From the NCBI RefSeq assembly GCF_020829645.1, contig NZ_JAIVFS010000009.1, forward strand, positions 92,168-156,167: DNA of 64,000 bases, read 5' to 3'. The position numbers were made by a program, and so were the translations under genes. The notes beneath the pieces were generated by a model. It saw only the letters and a list, made by a program, of their open reading frames with translations, was not told the DNA's origin and did no database searches. Below, in pieces: positions 44,644-53,700 of the stretch. This DNA comes from Nostoc mirabile CHAB5784. Lineage in GTDB: Bacteria; Cyanobacteriota; Cyanobacteriia; Cyanobacteriales; Nostocaceae. Numbering within the stretch: position 1 is the stretch's first letter; each line of letters begins with the position of its first letter.

Positions 44644-47600
44644 ATGATTAAGCTCGGTTTATTGGTACAGTCCCAGAATAACTATTTGGGTATCGGAAAA
44701 GTTACGGAAATATCTGATGCCAATGCAAACGTTGAGTATTTCTGCTCTATAGGGCAACGTCTTCAAAAAACTTTACCTTTAAATTCGCTCTCTCCGGTCA
44801 GGCTTGAACCTCAGGCTCGATGCTATATTAAGTCCCAAGCGCAGGATAAATGGATAGTTGGCAGAGTTTTCATCTGGGATGAAGATACAGAAATGTATCA
44901 AATTGATTTACCAGATAAGAAAACTGCGATCGCTACTGAAGAAGACATTTACGTTCGTTGTAATCTACCAAACACAGACCCCATCGAAACTCTAGCGATG
45001 AAGGGTCACGAAACACCCTACTTTCACGACAAAAGATTGGCTTTCGTCAAATCCTTGATTAAGCAACGCGCTGTCAGTCGCGGGATGACAGGACTGATTT
45101 CAGCAAATATCAATCTTTATCCTCACCAAGTTGAAGTTGTGCGGCGGGTACTGGAAGACCCAATTCAACGCTACTTGCTAGCAGACGAGGTGGGACTGGG
45201 AAAAACCATCGAAGCGGGTGCGATTCTGCGTCAATTCCTCCTGGATGAACCGAAAAAAGGTGCGGTGGTGATAGTTCCGCAATATTTGCTCAAACAATGG
45301 CAAACTGAGTTAGAAAACAAGTTTTACATTTCCCATTTTCCTAAACGGGTAGCGGTGCTGGCGGTTGAAGATATCCATAAAATCAACCTGAAAGCGAAGA
45401 TAGGCTGCTTAATTTTAGATGAAGCCCATCATATCGCAGCAATGGCAACCTCTAAGGATGCGGCAGTACGGCAGCGTTTTCAGACTTGCAAAGAACTTGC
45501 TCATAAAAGCGATCGCTTACTTTTATTATCTGCCACTCCTGTTCTCAATCATGAGCAAGATTTTCTGGCTATGTTGCACTTGCTCGACCCAACAACCTAT
45601 AAAATTGGTGATTTAGCGGGTTTTCGCGCCAAAGTTGCAAGCCGTCAGCAAGTTGGCAAAGTTCTGCTTTCTTTTAAAGAAGATGCGAAACCTCTTGTCC
45701 TCAAAAGCAACTTGCAGCAACTACGCAACCTCTTTGCTGAAGATGAGTATTTACTGAAGCTGGCGGATGATTTAGAAAATTTACCAGCAAATTCTACCGA
45801 GCAAGAGCAAATCCTGCAAGCGATTCGTGTCCACGTCAGCGATACCTATCGACTACACCGCCGAATGCTTCGCAACCGTCGCGCTGCGGTGGAAGATGTG
45901 ATATTTGACCGCAATTTTACGCCGAAAGAAGAGTATGATTTAGACGAGCGATCGCTTGATATCCACGAACTACTCAATCAATGGCGTAGTGTTGCTCCTG
46001 GTGAAAAGCAATATCAGCGAATTTTTCTGTTGTTATTCTTAGCTGCTGGTACTTGGTTAGGCATTTTAGAGCAGGTAATTACCGCCCGGTTAACTGGTAA
46101 ACCTCATGCTAAACTCATCCACGAGTTTAAAGAAGATGATATTCACCTATTAACTACAACCCTCAAATTCTCAGGGGAAGAAGAGATTCTGCAATCCTTC
46201 CTAAAAATTATTCGTCAACCTCAAGAGGACGGACAACGGACAGAAAATTTGAAAACAGTGCTGGTGAATCAGCTAGGTACATACTTCAAAATTCCCGCAA
46301 ACGTTCGGAAGAATCAAAACGAATTCATCACGAGGATACAGCAGAGAATCAAGAGACCAATTGCTGGTGATATTCTGCCCAAATTTATTGTATTTACCAG
46401 TTTTGTGCAAACTTGTGGCGAAATTGTCCGGTATTTATCTGATAGCTTTGGTGCAGAGACAGTAGCTACTCATCAATTTGGAGAATCACCAGACAAGGTT
46501 GAGGAAGGCTTAAATAGGTTCAAGAATAACCCAAACTGCTTTATTTTAGTATGCGATCGCTCTGGAGAAGAAGGACGTAACCTCCAGTTTGCCGATTGGT
46601 TAATTCATTTTGACCTTCCTTGGTCGCCTAATCAATTAGAACAGAGAATTGGCAGACTTGACCGCATTGGCAGCAAAATTGGAGTCCAATCTAGTGCCTT
46701 GATTGGCCCCTATTTGTCAGATAGCCCTCACAATGCTTGGTATAAAGTATTTAAAGATGGGTTTGGTATATTCCAACAATCAATTGCCAGTCTCCAGTTT
46801 TATGTAGATGAGAAACTTGCAGAATTAGAAACAGTTTTGTTTCAATCAAGTGCTGCTGGATTGTTAGAGATGATTCCGCCAATTCAAGAGCAAATTGAAG
46901 CTGAAATAGCAAAAATTAGCGAACAGAATGCTCTAGATGAAATTGACGCTAACGATGAAATTGCCACCGAGTATTTTCAAGATTTAGATAATTACGATGC
47001 AAGTCATTTAGAAATTAAACGAGCAATTGAAGGCTGGATTTGTGACGCGCTGGGATTCAGAGGACTCAATAACCCCGACTCATCAGAGATGCGACGTTAT
47101 CAACCGACAACGCGGACATTGGTTCCCATAAATGACTTAAAAAACCGTTTTGCTGAGAGTTCTCTAGACCAATTTGGTACTTATAATCGCAGGGTAGCAA
47201 ACCAAAATGCTGGTATTAAACTCTTTAGGGTTGGGGAAGGATTTATTGAAGCACTCTGGAACTATATAAACTGGGATGACCGAGGTGAAGCCTTTGCGAT
47301 GTGGCGCACTGATGCATCTTGGGACTCTAAAGAAGGAAAGGAGTGGTTCGGTTTCCAATGCAATTATGTAGTCGAGGCAAATTTAAAAATTGCCAAACAA
47401 GTTTTACTAGATAACAAACTAGATAATTCTCAATTCAAAAACTTGCAGCGACGTGTCGATGCTCTATTTCCGCCAATTATAGAAACTATCTATGTTGATG
47501 GTCGCAAGGAGCCAATACGCACTGTTGAAGATAGAGCAATCTTAAGTATTTTGCAACGTCCATATAAAGATAAAAACAGTAATCAAGGACGAGATTACAA

Positions 47601-47952
47601 TCTAGCAAAAGAGCGCTTAGGAATTATTGACGATTTTGTTGACCCTAGTAAATGGCAAAATTTCTGTTATCAAGTGCGTAATACTTCTTCGGAGTTACTC
47701 TCTAATCGTCCCGATTTTATTGACTTATGCCAAAGTTGTGCTAAGGTCGCCGAAAAGAAATTAGCCAATAGAGTAGAACAATTACGGCTGCGTCTGAATC
47801 AGCAAAGTTGGGATAATGCATTAGCTGAAGAATTGAAGATAGAAACTGCTTTAAATGCAGCTATTCTAGAGGGAATTAGTCAGCCCCAAATTAGGCTTGA
47901 TTCTGTCGGTTTTATTATTGTATCAGGGCGATCGCTTGTGCAATTTGAGTGA
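44644..47952 (+). CDS. SNF2-family DNA/RNA translocase, DpdE-like
   Basis: 1,102 residues. An N-terminal small beta domain (LGIGKVTEISDANANVEYF) precedes SNF2 motifs: motif I ADEVGLGKTIEAG (about 180-192), II LDEAHH (about 258), III LLLSATP, and a helicase-C domain (about 565-690) ending WSPNQLEQRIGRLDRIG. A long C-terminal region (about 700-1102) has no motif I recognise. The layout resembles RapA and, by its N-terminal sequence, DpdE of the 7-deazaguanine (dpd) DNA-modification clusters. No dpdA or other dpd gene is near, so it is an orphan or belongs to another system. ATG at 44644; a good terminator follows. Confidence 0.85.
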   Translation: MIKLGLLVQSQNNYLGIGKVTEISDANANVEYFCSIGQRLQKTLPLNSLSPVRLEPQARCYIKSQAQDKWIVGRVFIWDEDTEMYQIDLPDKKTAIATEEDIYVRCNLPNTDPIETLAMKGHETPYFHDKRLAFVKSLIKQRAVSRGMTGLISANINLYPHQVEVVRRVLEDPIQRYLLADEVGLGKTIEAGAILRQFLLDEPKKGAVVIVPQYLLKQWQTELENKFYISHFPKRVAVLAVEDIHKINLKAKIGCLILDEAHHIAAMATSKDAAVRQRFQTCKELAHKSDRLLLLSATPVLNHEQDFLAMLHLLDPTTYKIGDLAGFRAKVASRQQVGKVLLSFKEDAKPLVLKSNLQQLRNLFAEDEYLLKLADDLENLPANSTEQEQILQAIRVHVSDTYRLHRRMLRNRRAAVEDVIFDRNFTPKEEYDLDERSLDIHELLNQWRSVAPGEKQYQRIFLLLFLAAGTWLGILEQVITARLTGKPHAKLIHEFKEDDIHLLTTTLKFSGEEEILQSFLKIIRQPQEDGQRTENLKTVLVNQLGTYFKIPANVRKNQNEFITRIQQRIKRPIAGDILPKFIVFTSFVQTCGEIVRYLSDSFGAETVATHQFGESPDKVEEGLNRFKNNPNCFILVCDRSGEEGRNLQFADWLIHFDLPWSPNQLEQRIGRLDRIGSKIGVQSSALIGPYLSDSPHNAWYKVFKDGFGIFQQSIASLQFYVDEKLAELETVLFQSSAAGLLEMIPPIQEQIEAEIAKISEQNALDEIDANDEIATEYFQDLDNYDASHLEIKRAIEGWICDALGFRGLNNPDSSEMRRYQPTTRTLVPINDLKNRFAESSLDQFGTYNRRVANQNAGIKLFRVGEGFIEALWNYINWDDRGEAFAMWRTDASWDSKEGKEWFGFQCNYVVEANLKIAKQVLLDNKLDNSQFKNLQRRVDALFPPIIETIYVDGRKEPIRTVEDRAILSILQRPYKDKNSNQGRDYNLAKERLGIIDDFVDPSKWQNFCYQVRNTSSELLSNRPDFIDLCQSCAKVAEKKLANRVEQLRLRLNQQSWDNALAEELKIETALNAAILEGISQPQIRLDSVGFIIVSGRSLVQFE

Positions 47953-47983
47953 TATTATGTGCGGTTAAATAGCCTTAGTCACT

Positions 47984-48018
47984 AAAAACCCCACTCCATT
48001 TAAGGGGTGGGGTTTTTT
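47984..48018 (+). terminator. Rho-independent terminator after the SNF2 gene
   Basis: AAAAACCCCAC and GTGGGGTTTTTT arms around a short loop, starting 32 bp after the stop codon. The stem's A/T extension makes it active in both directions, so it may also serve the small minus-strand gene that ends at 48070. Confidence 0.85.
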
Positions 48019-48069
48019 GTAACTTCCAAATAAGAGTTAATATCATAAGAGAGGACTTTAACCTCATCG

Positions 48070-48276
48070 CTAAAATTTGCCAAATCCCATAATGTGATAA
48101 GCAAGACAAGCAGTATCAAAGTAGTTGGGGTAATTGAGATCCTTAGAATGGCTATGGATTGGATCGGAGTCATTTCCTGTGTTTATTGGTGCAGCAGTGT
48201 AGTTATTATCGACTGTTTTAGTGCTGGCAATTCCGGGTACAATATTTGCAAAATTTATTAAGTTTGTAGCTTTCAT
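48070..48276 (-). CDS. Small hypothetical protein with a strong ribosome site
   Basis: 68 residues starting MKATNLINFANIVPGIAST, no recognisable domain. The ATG at 48276 has an ideal GAGGAGAA Shine-Dalgarno about 6 bp upstream, which supports expression. Composition is Asn, Asp, Thr and His rich, with one Cys near the end (DTACLAYHIMGFGKF) and no obvious signal peptide. A secreted, precursor-like or regulatory peptide is possible, but nothing in its neighbourhood (SNF2 gene, DUF4350) points to a function. Confidence 0.5.
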   Translation of the reverse strand: MKATNLINFANIVPGIASTKTVDNNYTAAPINTGNDSDPIHSHSKDLNYPNYFDTACLAYHIMGFGKF

Positions 48277-48587
48277 AAAGTTCTCCTCAACTAGAGCTTG
48301 GTACAATTAGTATTTAGTAATACAGTTTTCTTATTTATAAGCCGAAACCTTCTGCACTTTAATCGCCTAATAGGTAGATTTAGTCTTCATCCATTTGGAT
48401 GAGCTAGTTGACTCCAAAGTTGTAAAATCGAGAGTAAGTAAAAGGTTGAGTCAGTAAAAACTGAGAAATCATCGACGAGTGCGCTACTAAAATCCTTTGC
48501 TGATAAGCACTTTTTAGTCGATCCAATGGGTACTGATATTTTGCCGCTTGTGATTCTGAAACGAAGTGATTATAGTGAAAGTCAAAA
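48277..48587. other. Gene-free region upstream of DUF4350
   Basis: Divergent spacer of about 310 bp, AT-rich. No repeat element, RNA gene or clear promoter is seen. The minus-strand frame in 48404-48688 overlaps the DUF4350 start and has no ribosome site. Confidence 0.4.
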
Positions 48588-49682
48588 ATGAAACGTTCAA
48601 ATCGCCTTGCTTGGATAGGAGCGATCGCACTCGCTGCGATCGTTTTACTTAGTTTGTTTGCGGCTCCCAATAATACTAAACTTAACACTGGCTCTACTTA
48701 TAACCGCGCCTCCGATGGCTATGGTGCTTGGTATGCTTTTATGCAACAGCAGGGAATTTCTATCAAACGCTGGCAAAAGCCTTTTAGTGATATTCAGCCA
48801 GATAACAACCCAGTTACCCTCCTACAGGTAAGCGGCGATCCAAGGGAGACGACACTGGATAGTCAAAAACGCGAATGGGTAGAAAAAGGAAATACTTTGG
48901 TAATTTTGGGTGCGGGGGCGCGGGTTACAGAAGCGGAGTTTAGCACTATGCAAAAATCTCCCCAAGGTGATATTAAAATTGATACACGTAGACGATATAA
49001 AAAAACTAACTCCCAGCAAGTTGATTTAGGCGATCGCTTTGGTGCTGTTGTCTGGGAAGAAAATTACAAAAAGGGAAAGGTGATTTTTTCTACCACTCCT
49101 TATTTAGCCGCCAACGCCTACCAAGATTATTTAAGTAATTTCAAGTATTTAGCCAATTTGGTTACTGAAAAAAGTAATACAATATTTGTTGATGAATACA
49201 TCCACGGCTATAAAGATGCCGATGTCAGGAAGAAAGAAAGCGAAGGAGATTTATCTAGTTTTTTTGCTAAAACTCCCGTATTTCCAATATTGCTGCAAGT
49301 AGGTATTCTGCTATTAGTGTTAATCTGGGCGCAGAATCGCCGCTTTGGCAAGCCAGTAGCTTTAGATACACCAGTTGTAGATAACAGCGAGGCATACATC
49401 CAAGCTTTAGCGGGAGTGTTGCAGAAAGCTGATACCACCGACTTTGTTGTAGAGATGGTGGGTAAACAAGAACAACTACAACTCCAAAAAGCCTTGGGAT
49501 TAGGGCAAGTACCTTTAGAACACCAAGCCTTGATCAACTTCTGGATACAAAAAACAGGCGCAAGTGCAGCAGAACTAGATGCAGTTTTAAAGCTACAATC
49601 TCGCAAACAACCCATCAGTGAACGAGAACTGTTAAGCTGGTTGGGGAAATGGCGAAACATTAGATTAATTCGTAATTCGTAA
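48588..49682 (+). CDS. DUF4350 domain-containing membrane protein
   Basis: 364 residues with an N-terminal helix (about 8-26), the DUF4350 signature (SDGYGAWYAFMQQQGI, KGKVIFSTTPYLAANAYQDY) and a second helix (about 233-250, FPILLQVGILLLVLIWAQ). DUF4350 proteins usually sit beside a MoxR ATPase and DUF58/DUF4129 genes; MoxR follows here at 49968. The last residues (RLIRNS) and the stop codon are read from the TTCGTAA repeat of an inserted element, so the natural C-terminus has been replaced. Likely part of a membrane chaperone-like module. Confidence 0.85.
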   Translation: MKRSNRLAWIGAIALAAIVLLSLFAAPNNTKLNTGSTYNRASDGYGAWYAFMQQQGISIKRWQKPFSDIQPDNNPVTLLQVSGDPRETTLDSQKREWVEKGNTLVILGAGARVTEAEFSTMQKSPQGDIKIDTRRRYKKTNSQQVDLGDRFGAVVWEENYKKGKVIFSTTPYLAANAYQDYLSNFKYLANLVTEKSNTIFVDEYIHGYKDADVRKKESEGDLSSFFAKTPVFPILLQVGILLLVLIWAQNRRFGKPVALDTPVVDNSEAYIQALAGVLQKADTTDFVVEMVGKQEQLQLQKALGLGQVPLEHQALINFWIQKTGASAAELDAVLKLQSRKQPISERELLSWLGKWRNIRLIRNS

Positions 49683-49966
49683 TTCGTAATTCGTAATTAA
49701 TTTTTGTAATGGAGACTTAGCGCAAAATTGGAGCGGAGGTTTCCTCCGCTCTGGATTTTACAAGACAGACTCTGCCACAAAACTTACCACATTTTTCCAA
49801 ACAGGAGCTTCTTGACTTAAACCCCCAGAACTAGTTAAAAAATAATTTTCTAGAAATGTGCAATACCAATTTCCAAAATCAAGCTACAGATACAAGCATA
49901 TGGAAACCCATATCTAATCTGACTTTCTTAATTACGAATTACGAATTACGAATTACGAATTAATCT
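49662..49966. repeat. Element with 39-bp inverted repeats made of TTCGTAA heptamers
   Basis: AGATTAATTCGTAATTCG... (49662-49700) is matched by its exact inverse at 49928-49966, giving a 305-bp element that lies exactly between the DUF4350 coding end and the moxR ATG. The inside contains an AGCGGAGG/CCTCCGCT hairpin (about 49731-49752). No gene is inside. Confidence 0.8.
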
Positions 49967-49967
49967 T

Positions 49968-50918
49968 ATGAACAAAACCCATCCTATCTTAATTCGCCTT
50001 GGTCAAGGTCTTAATCAAGTAATTGTCGGACAATCAAGCCTAATACAACAACTTTTAGTAGCACTGCTTGCGGGTGGACACGTAATTTTGGAAGGAGTAC
50101 CGGGGACTGGTAAAACTCTCCTAGTAAAAGTGTTGGCGCAGTTAATCCAAGGGGATTTTCGCCGGATTCAACTAACACCAGATGTTTTACCTTCAGATAT
50201 TACTGGTACAAATATTTTTGACTTGAATAGCCGCAATTTCACTTTAAAAAAAGGGCCAATATTTACCGAAGTGCTGCTAGCAGACGAAATCAACCGAACT
50301 CCTCCCAAGACACAAGCGGCGCTACTGGAAGCGATGGAAGAGATGCAGGTAACATTGGATGGTGAAAGTTTGCCCTTACCAGATTTATTTTGGGTGATTG
50401 CAACCCAAAATCCCCTAGAATTTGAGGGGACTTATCCCTTACCAGAGGCGCAGTTGGACAGATTTTTATTTAAACTGGTGGTAGATTACCCAGATCAAGC
50501 TGCCGAAAAGCAAATGTTGCTGAATCGTCAGGCGGGTTTTGCAGCACGGCGTTTGGATATTAGCCGATTGAAACCAATCGCAACAGTAGCCGACATTTTG
50601 CAAGCACGACAAGCAGTCAAAGAGGTTAAAGTATCAGAAGCGATCGTTGATTATTTGTTGGCGTTGGTGAGAATATCGCGTCAATATCCTGATTTAACTT
50701 TGGGTGCATCCCCTCGCGCCGCCGGTGCTTGGTTGCAGACATCTCAAGCATTAGCGTGGTTGGCTGGAAGAGATTTTGTAACGCCAGATGATGTTAAAGC
50801 AGTTGCATCGCCACTGCTACGTCATCGCCTCATTTTGAAACCAGAAGCAATGCTGGATGGTTTACAAATGGATGCGGTAATTGCGTCGGTAATTAATCAA
50901 GTACCAGTTCCAAGGTGA
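49968..50918 (+). CDS. MoxR-family AAA+ ATPase
   Basis: 316 residues. Walker A EGVPGTGKTLLVK (about 42-54), Walker B LLADEINRTPPKTQAALLEAMEE, sensor 1 VIATQNPLE and the arginine finger region EAQLDRFLFKL are intact. MoxR ATPases assist maturation or assembly of partner proteins, often with DUF58 and membrane proteins; DUF4350 is directly upstream. The ATG lies one base after the inverted-repeat element, so the native ribosome site has been replaced by repeat DNA. Homologues typically start MNKTHPIL, so the start is right. Confidence 0.92.
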   Translation: MNKTHPILIRLGQGLNQVIVGQSSLIQQLLVALLAGGHVILEGVPGTGKTLLVKVLAQLIQGDFRRIQLTPDVLPSDITGTNIFDLNSRNFTLKKGPIFTEVLLADEINRTPPKTQAALLEAMEEMQVTLDGESLPLPDLFWVIATQNPLEFEGTYPLPEAQLDRFLFKLVVDYPDQAAEKQMLLNRQAGFAARRLDISRLKPIATVADILQARQAVKEVKVSEAIVDYLLALVRISRQYPDLTLGASPRAAGAWLQTSQALAWLAGRDFVTPDDVKAVASPLLRHRLILKPEAMLDGLQMDAVIASVINQVPVPR

Positions 50919-51197
50919 AAAAATTCTTTGTCAGGCGATACAAGTAAAGTTAAATCGGCGGTTAGAAACCGCTTCTATACAGGCAAAACTCGCCTTTGCG
51001 GGTTTAAAAACCTTAATTTTCTCTTATCTGTTTGTGTAGCCGCAAATTTTATTCGCTGGGGCTTAAGTTCACTGGCAACCTGCCATACCTTGCATGAGAT
51101 AATGCGATCGCGCTCTTTGATTACATCGAAATAACAGAATTAATAAAAGGAGTAAAGCAATGATTTAGAATCAACTTATAGGTAAACTGATATTAGT

Positions 51198-52268
51198 ATG
51201 ATTGACCACGACCGTTTATTTAAAGAACTGATTGGAACATTTTTTATAGAATTTTTAGAATTATTTTTTCCCCAGGTAACTGCTTATCTAGAACCTGACT
51301 CGTTGAAATTATTGGACAAAGAAGTATTTACCGATGTCACTGCTGGCGAACAATACGAAGCTGATTTAGTAGTACAAGTAAGATTTCGAGAACAAAAAAG
51401 TTTTTTCCTCGTGCATATCGAAAATCAGTCATATCCACAAGCTGATTTTGGACGGAGAATGTTTCGTTACTTTGCGCGATTGTTTGAAAAATATGCTTTA
51501 CCTGTATATCCAATTGTAGTTTTTTCCTATGACCAAATAATTACTAATTCGTAATTCGTAATTCGTAATTCGTAATTAAAGGTACAAGCCCCTAACTAAA
51601 GTTTATGGAGACAAATAAATTTATTCCTCAATTAGGCCCCCGACTTCAGTCGTGGGGTAATAATTACGAATTACGAATTATAAATTACGAATTATTTTGA
51701 CGCTCCCCGCACACCCCAAAAAAATATTTACCGGATGGAATTTCCAGATAAAAATGTTCTGGAATTTAACTATGGAGTGGTTCAACTCAATCAATTAAAC
51801 TGGCGCGATTTTTTACAGCAAGAAAACCCCGTTGCCAGTGCGCTGATGGCTAAAATGAACATAGCACCCTCAGAACGTCCCAGAGTTAAGGCTGAATGCT
51901 TGCGTTTGTTAGCGACTTTACGACTCGATCCAGCCCGAATGAAAATGATTGGTGGGTTTGTTGACACTTATCTCAAATTAAATGCAGCAGAAGAAGAGAT
52001 TTTTCAAACTGAGATTGCTAAATTTGAAGTAGCCAAACAAGAGGTAGTTATGGAAATTGTTACTAGTTGGGAATTAAAAGGAATACAAAAGGGAAAGCTG
52101 GAAATAATTATGCGCCAGATAAATCGGAAAGTTGGTGCGGTTACACCTGAATTAGAAGAACGGATTCGCCAATTATCGACTACACAATTAGAAGATTTAG
52201 CAGAAGCTTTGTTAGATTTTAGCAATGCAAGTGATTTGGTGGCTTGGTTAAATGGGCTGGAGGAGTAA
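51198..52268 (+). pseudogene. Rpn-family (PD-(D/E)XK) nuclease gene split by an insertion
   Basis: The left half (51198-51533) reads MIDHDRLFKELIGTFF ... EADLVVQVRF ... FFLVHIENQSYPQADFGRRMFRYFARLFEKY ... VVFSYD, the N-terminal nuclease region of the Rpn/putative-transposase family. The right half (51702-52268) continues APRTPQKNIYRMEFPDKNVLEFNYGVVQLN and ends with a helical C-terminal part (LEEDLAEALLDF-like). A 164-bp element with a TGAC duplication stands between. Removing 168 bp restores one frame of 300 residues, normal for the family. As it stands, only a truncated 118-residue protein and perhaps a 177-residue one from ATG 51735 could be made. Confidence 0.88.
51534..51697. mobile_element. 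164-bp MITE-like insertion with TTCGTAA inverted ends
   Basis: Begins CAAATAATTACTAATTCGT and ends ACGAATTATTT, with TTCGTAA-type repeats in inverted orientation at both ends and a CCCCCGACTTCAGTCGTGGGG hairpin-like centre split by a short loop. TGAC flanks both sides (51530-51533, 51698-51701), a target duplication. It interrupts the Rpn gene. No transposase inside. Confidence 0.88.
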
Positions 52269-52411
52269 AAATTAATATATATTATTCATAATTTTTGTAG
52301 AGACTTGAGGAACATCGTGTCTCTACATTTTTTGTCACAGCCGATCGCAAAATCAAAGAGAATATTATCAGGCGATCGCACTACCTCCCCATCTGTCCAT
52401 CGCCCACCACT

Positions 52412-52804
52412 CTATTGCTGATATTTTCTAATCAACTCTAAAGCTTGTTGATACAACTCTGTATTTTCTTGTTGCCGAAATAGTTCAGCTGCTTTTTGCA
52501 AGTCTACAATCCCTCCTTGGTTGTCTCCTAATTGGTAGCGGGCATTACCTTGGTTGTAGTAGGCTTTGGCATAGTTGGGATCAATCTTGAGAGCAAGGTT
52601 GTAATCAGCGATCGCTCCTTGGTTGTCTCCCAAATCGGAGTGGGCTATTCCTCGGTTTCCGTAGGCTTCGGCTAAGTTAGGATTAATCTTGAGAGCAGCG
52701 TTGTAATCAGCGATCGCTCCTTGCTTGTTTCCTAAATCGAAGCGGGTATAACCCCGATTGAGATAAGCTTCCCTACGAATATTCTTAACCGAGCAATATT
52801 GCAC
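52412..52804 (-). pseudogene. C-terminal TPR fragment, probably from a protease-TPR gene
   Basis: 130 residues with three TPRs (AYLNRGYTRFDLGNKQGAI, AYGNRGIAHSDLGDNQGAI, AYYNQGNARYQLGDNQGGI) and a short helical end. TPRs of this type often follow a trypsin-like domain in Nostoc proteins, and the N-terminal part of such a protease is found 250 bp upstream on the same strand. A small TPR protein in its own right is possible, but no ribosome site supports the ATG at 52804. Confidence 0.55.
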
Positions 52805-52812
52805 GCTGTCCT

Positions 52813-52877
52813 AACCCACATCCCTCTCCTTACCAAGGAGAGGGACAGGTTTTGCGTAGCATAACCAGGGTGAGGTT
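52813..52877. repeat. Degraded palindromic element, AACC...GGTT type
   Basis: Similar to 44237-44309: CCCTCTCCTT/AAGGAGAGGG hairpin and an AGGGTGAGGTT end. It occupies the gap between the two remnants of the protease-TPR gene. Confidence 0.65.
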
Positions 52878-53055
52878 TTCTTGAGCTATTCGATAATCTA
52901 AAATCTGTTGACTGCGTTAACCCACCCAACGATTTTTAAGGCTCAGGTTGGATATTATTCAAAAAAGTATCAAAATCAACATAAATTTCCGTATTATCAT
53001 AGGACTTACGCACTGTACAAATTAACCATAATGTGATTTACGGTATTTAGTCGTT

Positions 53056-53379
53056 TTAGGCGTTTGGCATAAAGAAAGATTTATTCGCAACATGAGCATT
53101 AGTTAAAACTGTATATATTGAGTCTTGTTTTCGCAAAAGAATCCCAGAACCCAAGAATTCTTTTGACATCACTTTTACAGTCATACCTTGAGCGAGTAAG
53201 CGTAACTTTTCTGTTGATGTTTGCGGTTGCGATAGTCCCAATCTTAAAGTCTGTGATAAAGGCAGTTTGCAACTAGCGATCGCACATCTACCACGATTGC
53301 TAAAATATAATGCCGATGCATATATCGCCAATGATAAACAACCAACACAGGTAACTAATTTCAATCTGCCCTTACTCAT
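53056..53379 (-). pseudogene. N-terminal fragment of a trypsin-like serine protease
   Basis: 107 residues: signal or anchor helix (about 7-27, LVTCVGCLSLAIYASALYF), then MTVKVMSKEFLGSGILLRKQ and YTVLTNAHVANKS, the start of a trypsin-like domain with the catalytic His (NAHV). It ends just after, before Asp and Ser of the triad, so it cannot be active. With the TPR fragment downstream it looks like a gene that has lost its middle. Confidence 0.7.
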
Positions 53380-53700
53380 CCGACCTGCAAGCTAGTATCC
53401 AAAGTTTTGCTCTCATCACTAAATCTTATTGCCAGAATCAATAAATCTACAAACTAAACTTACAGGATTTCGCAATCATACCCAGAAATATATAGCTATT
53501 TTCGGGTAAATAGACCACTCTGTAAGGGCACAGCAATTCTGTGCCCCTACCATTTTGTATTTTTTAATTGGAAGTCCTTTATGCAGCCCCACACTTTAGG
53601 CATTTGGAAAGTAGGCCAAAAGGAAGCTCAAACTAACTGCGTCCACAAGTTATAAAGTATGTGTAGATAAGACAGCAAATATGTTGAGGAAAAAATCTCT
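53380..53700. other. Gene-free region with a GGGGCACA hairpin
   Basis: Contains a hairpin at 53522-53550 with the GGGCACAG/CTGTGCCC arms, related to the palindrome at 33.8 kb, and a lone TTGGAAGTCC end at 53569-53578 like those of the 11.8 kb element. No coding frame. Confidence 0.5.

Noticed and set aside
50928..51134. 68-residue frame after moxR
   Set aside because: No ribosome site or recognisable sequence; the region reads like decayed or repeat-derived DNA.
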